Source: Mailhella sp. (GTDB taxonomy: Bacteria > Desulfobacterota > Desulfovibrionia > Desulfovibrionales > Desulfovibrionaceae). From it: DNA of 11,011 nt. The stretch lies in the NCBI GenBank assembly GCA_020024815.1, contig JAHHTE010000056.1, positions 1-11,011 of the forward strand. The letters run 5' to 3'. A model generated the notes under the pieces. It did no database searches, was not told the DNA's origin, and saw nothing but the letters and a program-made list of their open reading frames with translations. A program made the position numbers and the translations under genes. This document shows positions 1 to 6,544 of the stretch, piece by piece (positions within the stretch are counted from its first letter, which is position 1; each line of letters starts with the position of its first letter).

Positions 1-110
1 ATATAATATGTATTCTATGTCGTTACAATTTAAAAAGTTTATGAAATATTTAAAATTACAAAGTGATGATTATTACATATTGTTTTTATTTGATTTATTT
101 GAATTCTTTT

Positions 111-149
111 AAAGGACTGTATATGATTAATTGCAGACCTTTTTTTTTT
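111..149 (+). terminator. Terminator-like hairpin with T-run upstream of the integrase
   Basis: Bases 111-121 pair with 132-142. The stem has 11 positions, one A/A mismatch (116/137) and one G-T wobble, with a 10-base loop. An uninterrupted T-run reaches base 149. This is the usual shape of a rho-independent terminator reading rightwards. It would end a transcript entering from left of the window and isolate it from the integrase gene, whose ATG lies 25 bases further on. It could instead act as an attenuator in the integrase leader. No tRNA or other gene is recognisable in bases 1-110. Confidence 0.45.
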
Positions 150-173
150 ACTATGAAATAATGAGGAAAAACA

Positions 174-1334
174 ATGCCAAAATGTAATCTTACACAAGAT
201 TTTTATTTAGAAATAATTAATAAAAAAACAAATAATCTAGTTCGATATTTTGATAAAGATATTCATAATTTTATTTTAGAACATAGACCATCAGGCGAAA
301 TTGTTTGGTTGTATCGTTACAAAATATATAATGAAAAATACAAATTTTACCGTCTATCAGAAAAAAAAAGAGTAGATGCTGTTGAAGCAAGAAAATTAGC
401 TTATATAGCAGAAATGATGGTTAATTCAGGAAAAGACCCTAAAACAGGAGGAGAATTAAGCACAAAAAGAAGTATTGAATTTAAGGTTTTTGTAGAACGA
501 AGTTATTTACCTTTTACAAAATTTCGTAAACGTTCATGGCAACATGATGTATTTATGTTGCATAAGTATATATATCCTCATCTTGGAAGTTGTAATGTAC
601 ATGAAATAACGCATTATCAGTTAGAAAAATGGCAAAAAACGTTAAATGAAAATGGATTATCTTTTAGTTCTTGTAATAGAATAATGGCATTAGTACGAGT
701 TATTTTTTCAACACTTGTTCGTTTTGGTATTATTGATAGAGTATGTAATCCCTGTGAAAAAGTTAGAAGTTTTAGAACTCCACCAGCACGAGAACGTTTT
801 TTAACACAAAAAGAAGCAAGTATGGTTTTAAAATATCTTGATCAATCATCTCTTGAAAAAGGTGCAGCTTTTATTAAATTACTTCTTTTTACAGGAGCAA
901 GAAAAAGTGAAATATTAAAAGCAAGGTGGCAAGATATAAATTTTAGTAAAAAAATGTTAGTTATTCCTGTTTCAAAATCTGGAAAAACAAGACATATTGC
1001 ACTTTCTTATGAAGCAATTAGTGTTTTAAAAAATATTCCTAAAACACATCCAAAATGGGTTTTTCCCAATAAAAATGGAGTAGGTGCAATGGCATGTCCT
1101 TATTATTTATGGGAAAAAGTAAAACGAGATTGTAACCTTACAGGAGTACGTTTACATGATTTAAGACATTCTTATGCTTCTTTTATGGTGAATAATGGTT
1201 GTTCTCTTTATGAAGTACAAAAAGTTCTTGGTCATAGTGATCCAAAGATGACACAACGTTATGCACATTTAGAAGCAAGTACAATATTAAATGCTGTTAA
1301 TAAGACAAGTAGATTTATTTCTAAAAGTAAATAA
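174..1334 (+). CDS. Phage/island-type tyrosine recombinase (integrase)
   Basis: This 386-residue protein is a site-specific tyrosine recombinase, the type that inserts and excises prophages and genomic islands. All active-site residues are visible: Arg243 in TGARKSE, Lys271 (or Lys268) in the following beta-hairpin, His328 and Arg331 in HDLRH, His354 in LGHSD, and nucleophile Tyr363 in QRYAH. The N-terminal part (about residues 30-92, with RPSG...YRY...GKDP) resembles a degenerate arm-type DNA-binding domain of the P4-integrase style. A SAM-like core-binding domain covers about 105-200. TGAGGA at 162-167 sits 6 bases before the ATG and supports this start. The length is normal for the family and no frame break is seen. 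No excisionase or other phage gene is nearby, and no att site can be named. It may mark the edge of an island that lies mostly outside the window. Which genes, if any, it mobilises is unknown. Confidence 0.93.
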   Translation: MPKCNLTQDFYLEIINKKTNNLVRYFDKDIHNFILEHRPSGEIVWLYRYKIYNEKYKFYRLSEKKRVDAVEARKLAYIAEMMVNSGKDPKTGGELSTKRSIEFKVFVERSYLPFTKFRKRSWQHDVFMLHKYIYPHLGSCNVHEITHYQLEKWQKTLNENGLSFSSCNRIMALVRVIFSTLVRFGIIDRVCNPCEKVRSFRTPPARERFLTQKEASMVLKYLDQSSLEKGAAFIKLLLFTGARKSEILKARWQDINFSKKMLVIPVSKSGKTRHIALSYEAISVLKNIPKTHPKWVFPNKNGVGAMACPYYLWEKVKRDCNLTGVRLHDLRHSYASFMVNNGCSLYEVQKVLGHSDPKMTQRYAHLEASTILNAVNKTSRFISKSK

Positions 1335-1386
1335 CATATAATTTTAATTGTTATAGATACGGAGTAACAAAATTTAGTTTAAAAAA

Positions 1387-1420
1387 TTGTAAAAGCTCTT
1401 TGTTTAAAGGGCTTTTATAA
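1387..1420 (+). terminator. Intrinsic terminator-like hairpin after the integrase
   Basis: The core arms are AAAAGCTCTTT (1391-1401) and AAAGGGCTTTT (1406-1416) around a GTTT loop, with one G-T wobble. Four further outer pairs, one of them also a wobble, extend the stem to 1387/1420. The T-run lies inside the 3' arm, as is common in AT-rich genomes. It starts 53 bases after the integrase stop codon, so it most likely ends that transcript. The A-rich 5' arm means it could also work, less well, for the regulator arriving from the other strand. Confidence 0.55.
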
Positions 1421-1439
1421 TAGGGTATATTTTACAATT

Positions 1440-1473
1440 CACTAATTATTAAAATAGAGTATTTTGGTTAGTG
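1440..1473. repeat. Imperfect inverted repeat in the integrase-regulator gap
   Basis: CACTAA (1440-1445) and TTAGTG (1468-1473) are inverted copies. Between them a second inverted pair, AAAAT (1451-1455) and ATTTT (1461-1465), gives a nested structure. Outside it, TTTTA and TAAAA continue the symmetry after a 3-base offset. It may be a weak transcription end for the convergent integrase and regulator genes, or a recombinase/protein site. In such AT-rich DNA it could be chance. The remaining bases of this gap (1474-1594) show only A/T runs. Confidence 0.25.
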
Positions 1474-1594
1474 TAAAAAATAAAGTTTTGAAAGGCGTGT
1501 TTGAGAATGTATTTTTTTAGTTCTTTTTTTTAAGAAAGTTGATCTAGAAATATAGCAATATGTTTTATCATTACAACTCATTTGAAAATATTTT

Positions 1595-3499
1595 TTAATT
1601 TGTTATTGCAATATCAATATGATATTTTTCTAATTTTCTATAAAGTGTGGGTCTACTAATTCCAAGAGCAATAGCACATTGCGTAAGGTTACCTTGATGA
1701 TAATTAAGGCTTTTTTCAATAGCGTCTTTTTCTATTTCATCTAACGTAAGTTTTGTATTATTAGTATTTTCTTGAATTTCTGCTTTTTGTATACCAAAAT
1801 GTTCTGGTTTAATAATTTTTCCATCAGCTAAATGAATGGCTCTTTCCACAGCACTTTCAAGTTGGCGTATATTACCTGGCCATTGATATTGTAAAAGCAA
1901 GTCTTTTGCTTTTAAACTTATACTATTTTCAATGGTTAATTGTGTGTTATGGCGTTTTAAAAAATATTCTAAAAGTAAGGGAATATCTTCTTGTCTATCA
2001 CGTAAAGCTGGAATTGTGATAGAAAGTGTTGTTATTCTGTAATATAGATCAGGGCGAAAACGTTCTTGTTGAATTTCTTTTTTTAAATCTTTATTGGTTG
2101 CAGAAATAATGCGTATATCAATAGGTATAGTACGGATACCACCTACACGGCGTATTTCACTTGTTTGTAAAGCTCGAAGTAATTTTACTTGCATATTAAA
2201 AGGCATATCACCTATTTCATCTAAAAATAATGTTCCAGTATCAGCTAGTTCTAATTTTCCAGGTCTGCCACCTTTTTGTGCTCCTGTAAAAGCTCCTTCT
2301 TCATAGCCAAATAATTCACTTTCCAAAAGTTCACTGGGAATAGCACCACAATTTAAAGCTACAAAAGGTTTTTTGCATCTATCACTAGCGTTATGTATAG
2401 CTTGAGCAAAAAGTTCTTTACCTGTACCTGTTTCACCATAAATTAATAATGATGCACTATTTTTTGCAGCTATTTTAGCAATTTCAATAGCTTTTTGTAT
2501 GGTAGCACTTTTACCTATAATAGAATTAAATGTAAAATGAGCTTGTGAACCTGTCATTTCCATTGCTAATTGGACAATTTCTTTTTTTTCGGTAAGGCTT
2601 AAAATAGCTCCAACCATTTCACCATTATCCATAATAACAGGATCAAGGGATAAAAAGTTTGTTCCTTTTGCTGTTGTTATTTCTCTAGCTAAAAAGCGTT
2701 TTCCTTTTTGTAAGATTTGTTCAAAATTAAAATGTGTTTTTGTTAATAAAGAAAAGGATTTTCCTATACAATTATCAGGTAAATCTAACATAACTTGGGC
2801 TTTTTTATTTGTTTGGACAATACAGCCTTTTGGATCAACTGTAACAATACCTCGAGTTCCAGCCTCAAGAAGAGCAGACATATATTTATTTTTAATAGCT
2901 AATTGTTTTGTATGAATTTGTTCTTTTATTCTTGATGTAACAGCTTCAGCAGCTTGGCAAACAAGACCTAAGGTATGAATATGCATTTTATGTGTATACC
3001 CACTTAAGGAAATAACGCCTAAAAGTGTTCCATCAACATCAAAAACAGGAGCACCAGAATTACTAATTGTTTGTGCTAATGTGGCGTACATTTTGTTACC
3101 GGGAACAAAAATAGGTTTTTTGTCAGCTAAAGTAATGCCAATAGCACAAGTTCCCATATCTTTTTCTGTCCATCTATACCCCGGTGTGCAATGCCTATTT
3201 CTAAAATGTTCTTCTAAATCAGCATCACCAACAATATAAAGAACATATCCTTCTTTATCTGCCAAAGCCATGCAAAAACCTGTACTTTTGAGTAAATTAT
3301 AAAGACTATCTATTTGATCTTTGGCAATAGTATAAAAAGTTTTTTGATTTTCAATTCTTGTTTTAAGTTCACCTGGTTTTAATCGCGAAGATTCAGGAGC
3401 TTTAGTAATATTAGGATCAATTTTATATGCTTTTGAACGTTCGTGAGATAAAGAAATAGCAAGATCCATTTCTTGAAATGTTTGAGGAGCGATAGCCAT
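1595..3499 (-). CDS. Sigma-54-dependent transcriptional activator, AcoR-like (GAF-PAS-AAA+-Fis HTH)
   Basis: This 634-residue enhancer-binding protein is expected to use ATP hydrolysis to open sigma-54 promoters. Residues about 60-190 form a GAF-type sensor of the acetoin-regulator (AcoR/DhaR) kind, and about 200-310 a PAS-like domain. The AAA+ core follows: Walker A GETGTGKE (355-362), the sigma-54 contact loop GAFTGA (402-407), Walker B LFLDEIGD (424-431), FRPDLYYR (481-488) and WPGNIRQLE (540-548). A Fis-type helix-turn-helix lies at about 588-628 (ALGISRPTLYRKL). There is no response-regulator receiver domain, so it probably binds a small ligand directly and does not answer to a histidine kinase. 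AGGAT 8 bases before the ATG supports the start. The gene is divergent from the catabolic operon and shares a 261-base gap with palindromic sites and a sigma-54 promoter, so that operon is its obvious target. The GAF motif usually written GTNAIG reads GTCAIG here (Cys118). Confidence 0.93.
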   Translation of the reverse strand: MAIAPQTFQEMDLAISLSHERSKAYKIDPNITKAPESSRLKPGELKTRIENQKTFYTIAKDQIDSLYNLLKSTGFCMALADKEGYVLYIVGDADLEEHFRNRHCTPGYRWTEKDMGTCAIGITLADKKPIFVPGNKMYATLAQTISNSGAPVFDVDGTLLGVISLSGYTHKMHIHTLGLVCQAAEAVTSRIKEQIHTKQLAIKNKYMSALLEAGTRGIVTVDPKGCIVQTNKKAQVMLDLPDNCIGKSFSLLTKTHFNFEQILQKGKRFLAREITTAKGTNFLSLDPVIMDNGEMVGAILSLTEKKEIVQLAMEMTGSQAHFTFNSIIGKSATIQKAIEIAKIAAKNSASLLIYGETGTGKELFAQAIHNASDRCKKPFVALNCGAIPSELLESELFGYEEGAFTGAQKGGRPGKLELADTGTLFLDEIGDMPFNMQVKLLRALQTSEIRRVGGIRTIPIDIRIISATNKDLKKEIQQERFRPDLYYRITTLSITIPALRDRQEDIPLLLEYFLKRHNTQLTIENSISLKAKDLLLQYQWPGNIRQLESAVERAIHLADGKIIKPEHFGIQKAEIQENTNNTKLTLDEIEKDAIEKSLNYHQGNLTQCAIALGISRPTLYRKLEKYHIDIAITN

Positions 3500-3532
3500 T
3501 TTATAAAATCCTATACTCTATTTGTAATGTTT

Positions 3533-3557
3533 CGTTACGTTGTAACGTTTAATTACG
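3533..3557. promoter_or_regulatory. Overlapping GTAAC/GTTAC palindromic sites near the regulator start
   Basis: CGTTAC (3533-3538) and GTAACG (3542-3547) form a perfect 6-bp inverted repeat with a 3-base spacer. The second arm also starts another dyad, GTAA (3542-3545) and TTAC (3553-3556), with a 7-base spacer. Bases 3541-3560 match 3631-3650 at 18 of 20 positions, so this is a second copy of the operator nearer the operon. It lies 34-58 bases upstream of the regulator's ATG, a position suited to autoregulation. The binding protein is inferred to be the divergent activator; nothing in the sequence proves that. Confidence 0.55.
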
Positions 3558-3578
3558 ATTATTTTTTAGTCTTGTCAA
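3550..3578 (-). promoter_or_regulatory. Possible housekeeping promoter of the regulator (weak -10)
   Basis: On the minus strand a perfect TTGACA -35 hexamer lies at 3573-3578. A 17-base spacer places the -10 at TAATTA (3550-3555), which matches the TATAAT consensus poorly. The -10 would lie inside one of the GTAAC-type sites, so protein bound there could limit transcription of the regulator gene. The TTGACA is also part of a small palindrome (CTTGTCAAG, 3571-3579), so its match could have another cause. Confidence 0.35.
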
Positions 3579-3623
3579 GCTAGGTTTTTCAAGGGATCAG
3601 GCTAAATTATATGAAAAATAAGG

Positions 3624-3654
3624 ATAAAATCGTAACGTTTTATTACGATTTTAT
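3624..3654. promoter_or_regulatory. Perfect 12-bp inverted repeat, probable upstream activating site
   Basis: ATAAAATCGTAA (3624-3635) and TTACGATTTTAT (3643-3654) are exact inverted copies separated by 7 bases (CGTTTTA). The core CGTAACGTTTTATTACG repeats the site near 3541-3557. Its centre is about 110 bp upstream of the predicted sigma-54 transcription start, which is a typical distance for an enhancer-binding activator site. Dyad symmetry of this size fits a dimer of a Fis-type HTH protein. There is no T-run, so it does not look like a terminator. Confidence 0.65.
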
Positions 3655-3722
3655 ATATTATTCTCTATAAAATGTTTATAAAGTTACTTATAACATATTG
3701 TAATGTTGTATAAATTTGTAAA

Positions 3723-3738
3723 TGGTATATTCTATGCT
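3723..3738 (+). promoter_or_regulatory. Sigma-54 (-24/-12) promoter of the catabolic operon
   Basis: The sequence TGGTATATTCTATGCT has the invariant GG (3724-3725) and GC (3736-3737) with exactly 10 bases between them, plus the consensus T before GG and TGCT at the -12 element. The rest of the -24 box (TATA instead of CACG) is not a good match. The predicted start is near 3749, giving a leader of about 12 bases with GGAGG at 3751-3755. Its location between the probable activator site and the first operon gene, opposite a sigma-54 activator gene, makes the call much stronger than the bases alone would. Confidence 0.65.
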
Positions 3739-3760
3739 ATTCTAAGGGCAGGAGGTTATT

Positions 3761-4483
3761 ATGTACGAGTCTGAAATTTATAAAGGCGGAAAGTTGTATT
3801 ATGAAATACCAATCGGTATTTTATGTTTAGAGTCCTATTTTCCTAAAATGCGAGGGCATCTTAGAAATCCAAGAACATATAACTTTCCTACTGTAACAAA
3901 AGTTTTAAAAGGACTTGATATTCCTAAATTACTTTTTAATCCATCAAAAGAAATGATAACTCCACTTATTCAAGCAGCACAAGAACTTGAAAAAGAAGGT
4001 GTAAAAGCAATAACTGGAAGCTGTGGATTTATGGCATTGTTTCAAAAAGAAATAGCTGAATCTGTGAATATTCCTGTTTTTATGTCAAGCTTATTACAGT
4101 TACCATTAATTCGTATTATGCATGGTGAAAAAGCAAATATAGGGATTTTAACAGCATCTAAAAAAGCTTTAGGCTCTAAACATTTAGAAGCTTGTTCTGT
4201 TGATTATGATTCTGTATTTATTGAAGGTATGGAAGGAAATCCAGAATTTTGGGAAACAGTTATTGAAGGAAAAAGATTTGATTTCAATCTTCCATTATTG
4301 GAAAAAGAAATTGTAGGAACAGCTTTATGTTTTATAAATGATAAAAAATTAGATGCATTATTATTGGAATGTACTGATTTACCACCATTTGCTAAGCAAA
4401 TTCAACAAAAGAGTCATGTTCCTGTTTATGATATTAATTCACTAATGCAACTTGTACACTCAACTGTGCAATGGAAAATATAG
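3761..4483 (+). CDS. Aspartate/glutamate racemase superfamily protein
   Basis: This 240-residue cytosolic enzyme belongs to the Asp/Glu/hydantoin racemase superfamily. Members move a proton at a carbon next to a carboxylate using two cysteines, one on each side of the substrate and with no cofactor. Both are present: Cys88 in TGSCGFMA and Cys204 in LLECTDLPP, each at the expected end of its half-domain. The length is typical. GGAGG 5 bases before the ATG supports the start. It is the first gene of the operon, directly after the sigma-54 promoter, with a TctB-like gene 8 bases after its stop. In this setting it may convert one stereoisomer of the imported substrate into the one the downstream dehydrogenase accepts. 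The superfamily also contains maleate isomerases and arylmalonate decarboxylases, so racemase activity itself is an inference. It should not be equated with MurI, because the gene sits in a catabolic operon. Confidence 0.82.
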   Translation: MYESEIYKGGKLYYEIPIGILCLESYFPKMRGHLRNPRTYNFPTVTKVLKGLDIPKLLFNPSKEMITPLIQAAQELEKEGVKAITGSCGFMALFQKEIAESVNIPVFMSSLLQLPLIRIMHGEKANIGILTASKKALGSKHLEACSVDYDSVFIEGMEGNPEFWETVIEGKRFDFNLPLLEKEIVGTALCFINDKKLDALLLECTDLPPFAKQIQQKSHVPVYDINSLMQLVHSTVQWKI

Positions 4484-4491
4484 GAGAGTAT

Positions 4492-5004
4492 ATGCAAATT
4501 AGTGTAAAAAATAGGGTAATTTTGGAAATAGCAATTAGTGTTATTTTGCTTTGTTTTTATTTTGTTTTCAATGTGTTTTTGGAATCATTAATTGAACAAA
4601 CTTTTGCAATAGCAATGAACCAAACTCTTTTTCCAAGAGCAATTACAATAACAGTTGTTATTATGTGTTTTTTACTCGTTTTTGATAGTATTAAATGTTA
4701 TTATGACTATAAAAACGGGAAGCAATCAACAACAATAGATGAATATGTTGAATGTAGTGAAGAACATATTCCTGTTGGTAGAATTATTCTTTATTTAATT
4801 ATTCTTTTTGGATACTTGGCAGCTTTAAATTATATTGGTTTTATGTATTCAACACCTATTGTTATGCTCTTAATAGCAACATTATTAGGCATGAAAAAGT
4901 TTTTCCTTGGAGCAATAGGTTCAATACTTTTCACAATAGCTTTGTACTATGCTAGTCTTTATGGTTTACAAATTTTACTTCCAACCGGTGTTTTATTCCA
5001 ATAG
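4492..5004 (+). CDS. TTT transporter small membrane subunit, TctB-like
   Basis: This 170-residue integral membrane protein is the small subunit of a tripartite tricarboxylate transporter. Hydrophobic segments lie at about 9-31, 48-65, 96-115, 118-133 and 138-158; the last two or three may pack as fewer spans. The family feature NQTLFPRAI (43-51) precedes the second segment, and a charged loop spans about 68-95. The family has low sequence conservation, so the call rests on topology plus the adjacent TctA and TctC genes. I start at 4492 because GGAG at 4483-4486 is spaced 5 bases from it. An in-frame ATG at 4471 would overlap the previous gene and lacks a ribosome-binding site. It probably supports TctA folding or coupling in the inner membrane. 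Confidence 0.85.
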   Translation: MQISVKNRVILEIAISVILLCFYFVFNVFLESLIEQTFAIAMNQTLFPRAITITVVIMCFLLVFDSIKCYYDYKNGKQSTTIDEYVECSEEHIPVGRIILYLIILFGYLAALNYIGFMYSTPIVMLLIATLLGMKKFFLGAIGSILFTIALYYASLYGLQILLPTGVLFQ

Positions 5005-5015
5005 GGGAAAAATGT

Positions 5016-6533
5016 ATGATTGAGTCAATTATTGGTGGTATTATCTCAATTTTAAATCCCGCATCACTTGGAGCTATTGCTTTTGGTTTATGTGTTGGGC
5101 TGTTATTTGGTGCAATTCCTGGTATTTCTGGAATTATGGCAATATCTATTTTATTACCATTAACATTTTATGTAAGTCCCCTTGTTGGTATACCTATGCT
5201 TTTAGGTATATATAAAGCAGGGATTTATGGTGGTTCAATTACTGGTATTTTGTTAAATATTCCGGGCGCTCCACCAGCTATTTGTACATCAATGGCAGGA
5301 CACCCCCTAACAAAACGTGGCCAAGCGGGTAAAGCATTAAATGCAGCCTTAGCAGGTTCTGTTACAGGTGGTATGTTTGGTAATCTTTTACTTATGCTTG
5401 TTGCTGTACCTATTTCAACAATGGCATTGAAAATTGGTCCAGTAGAACAATTTTGTTTGATTTTACTTTCTTTGACTGTTGTAGGTAGTATTTCTGGTAA
5501 CTCAATTTTGAAAGGTATGATCTGTGCTGGTTTTGGTATTTTGCTTTCAATGATTGGGGTTTCTGGGGTAAGTGGAGCTATTCGTTTTACTTTTGGTAGT
5601 GATTATTTACTTTCTGGTATTCAACTTATTCCAATGGTTATTGGGGTATTATGTTTACCTGAAATTATTCACCAAGTTGGTGCATGTGTGAGAAATTATG
5701 TGCAACAACAATTTACTTTGAAAGGTGAAAATGGAACACTTTCTTTCAAAGAATATAAACAAAACTTCCTTTTAATTTTACGTTCTGGTCTTATTGGTTC
5801 AATTATTGGGGCTATGCCAGGTTTAGGAGCTTCTCCTGCTGCATTTATGGCGTATTCTGAAGCACAAAGAAAATCTAAAAATCCTGATGAATTCAAAAAA
5901 GGTAGTATTCAAGGTTGTATGGCACCTGAAGCTGCTAATAATGCTGTAACAAGTTCTGCTATGATACCTATGCTTACACTTGGTATTCCTGGTGATGACG
6001 TAACAGCTGTTTTAATGGGTGCATTTTTAATTCAAGGTTTAACTCCTGGACCAAACATTTTTATTGAACATACTTCTATTGTATATGGTATTTTTGCAGC
6101 TCTTTTCTTCTGTGATATTTTACTTTTCTTTGTTGCAAAGTTTGGTTTTAGATTATGGATTAAAATTGTTGATTTACCAAAAAGCCTTATTTTCTCTTGC
6201 GTAACTATTTTTGCTTTTCTTGGAACATATTCTATCAACCAAAGTCTATTTGATATTTTCTGCCTTATTTGTTTTGGTATTATTGGATACCTTATGCGTT
6301 TATTCCATTTTAGTGCAGGAGCATTAATTATTGGTTTTATTTTAGGTCCAATTTTAGAAAAAGCGTATGATCAAAGTATGAGTCTTTCAGGTGGAGATTA
6401 TACAATATTTGTAAAAAGTCCATTTGCAGTATTTTTACTTATTCTTTGCGTTGTAAGTGTATTTAGTATTTTCCGTATGCGTACACGTAAAGCAAAAAAG
6501 CTTTATGATGATAATATTCAATTAGGTCAATAA
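5016..6533 (+). CDS. TTT transporter large permease subunit, TctA-like
   Basis: This 505-residue multi-spanning inner-membrane permease is the ion-coupled transport channel of a TTT system. The two family repeats are clear. The first is YGGSITGILLNIPGAPPA (71-88), followed by GHPLTKRGQAGKAL (95-108). The second is LGIPGDDVTAVLMGAFLIQG (322-341), followed by LTPGP (342-346). The stretch MPGLGASPAAF (267-277) also fits the family. About ten or more hydrophobic segments alternate along the chain, and the length is normal. AGGGGAAA at 5002-5010 precedes the ATG at 5016; an ATG at 5012 hits a stop within three codons. The gene is 11 bases after the TctB-like gene and 11 before the TctC-like gene, so all three transporter parts are made together. 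Substrate cannot be read from TctA; known systems carry citrate, other carboxylates, aromatic acids or amino acids. Confidence 0.96.
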   Translation: MIESIIGGIISILNPASLGAIAFGLCVGLLFGAIPGISGIMAISILLPLTFYVSPLVGIPMLLGIYKAGIYGGSITGILLNIPGAPPAICTSMAGHPLTKRGQAGKALNAALAGSVTGGMFGNLLLMLVAVPISTMALKIGPVEQFCLILLSLTVVGSISGNSILKGMICAGFGILLSMIGVSGVSGAIRFTFGSDYLLSGIQLIPMVIGVLCLPEIIHQVGACVRNYVQQQFTLKGENGTLSFKEYKQNFLLILRSGLIGSIIGAMPGLGASPAAFMAYSEAQRKSKNPDEFKKGSIQGCMAPEAANNAVTSSAMIPMLTLGIPGDDVTAVLMGAFLIQGLTPGPNIFIEHTSIVYGIFAALFFCDILLFFVAKFGFRLWIKIVDLPKSLIFSCVTIFAFLGTYSINQSLFDIFCLICFGIIGYLMRLFHFSAGALIIGFILGPILEKAYDQSMSLSGGDYTIFVKSPFAVFLLILCVVSVFSIFRMRTRKAKKLYDDNIQLGQ

Positions 6534-6544
6534 AGGAGTGTAGT

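Noticed and set aside
1..173. tRNA gene or attachment site beside the integrase
   Set aside because: No cloverleaf, conserved TTCGA-type arm or matching direct repeat could be seen; only A/T-rich DNA and one hairpin.
2094..2306. Plus-strand open frame inside the sigma-54 activator gene
   Set aside because: It is antisense to the conserved AAA+ core and has no supporting signal.
3624..3654. The 12-bp inverted repeat as a terminator of the regulator or operon
   Set aside because: It lies upstream of both divergent genes, has no T-run, and repeats a motif found near the other gene's start, which fits an operator.
4471..4491. Upstream ATG start for the TctB-like gene
   Set aside because: It overlaps the racemase gene and has no ribosome-binding site, while GGAG at 4483-4486 is well placed for the ATG at 4492.
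5696..6238. Minus-strand open frames inside the TctA-like gene
   Set aside because: They are antisense to a well-conserved permease, short, and match no family or ribosome-binding pattern I recognise.
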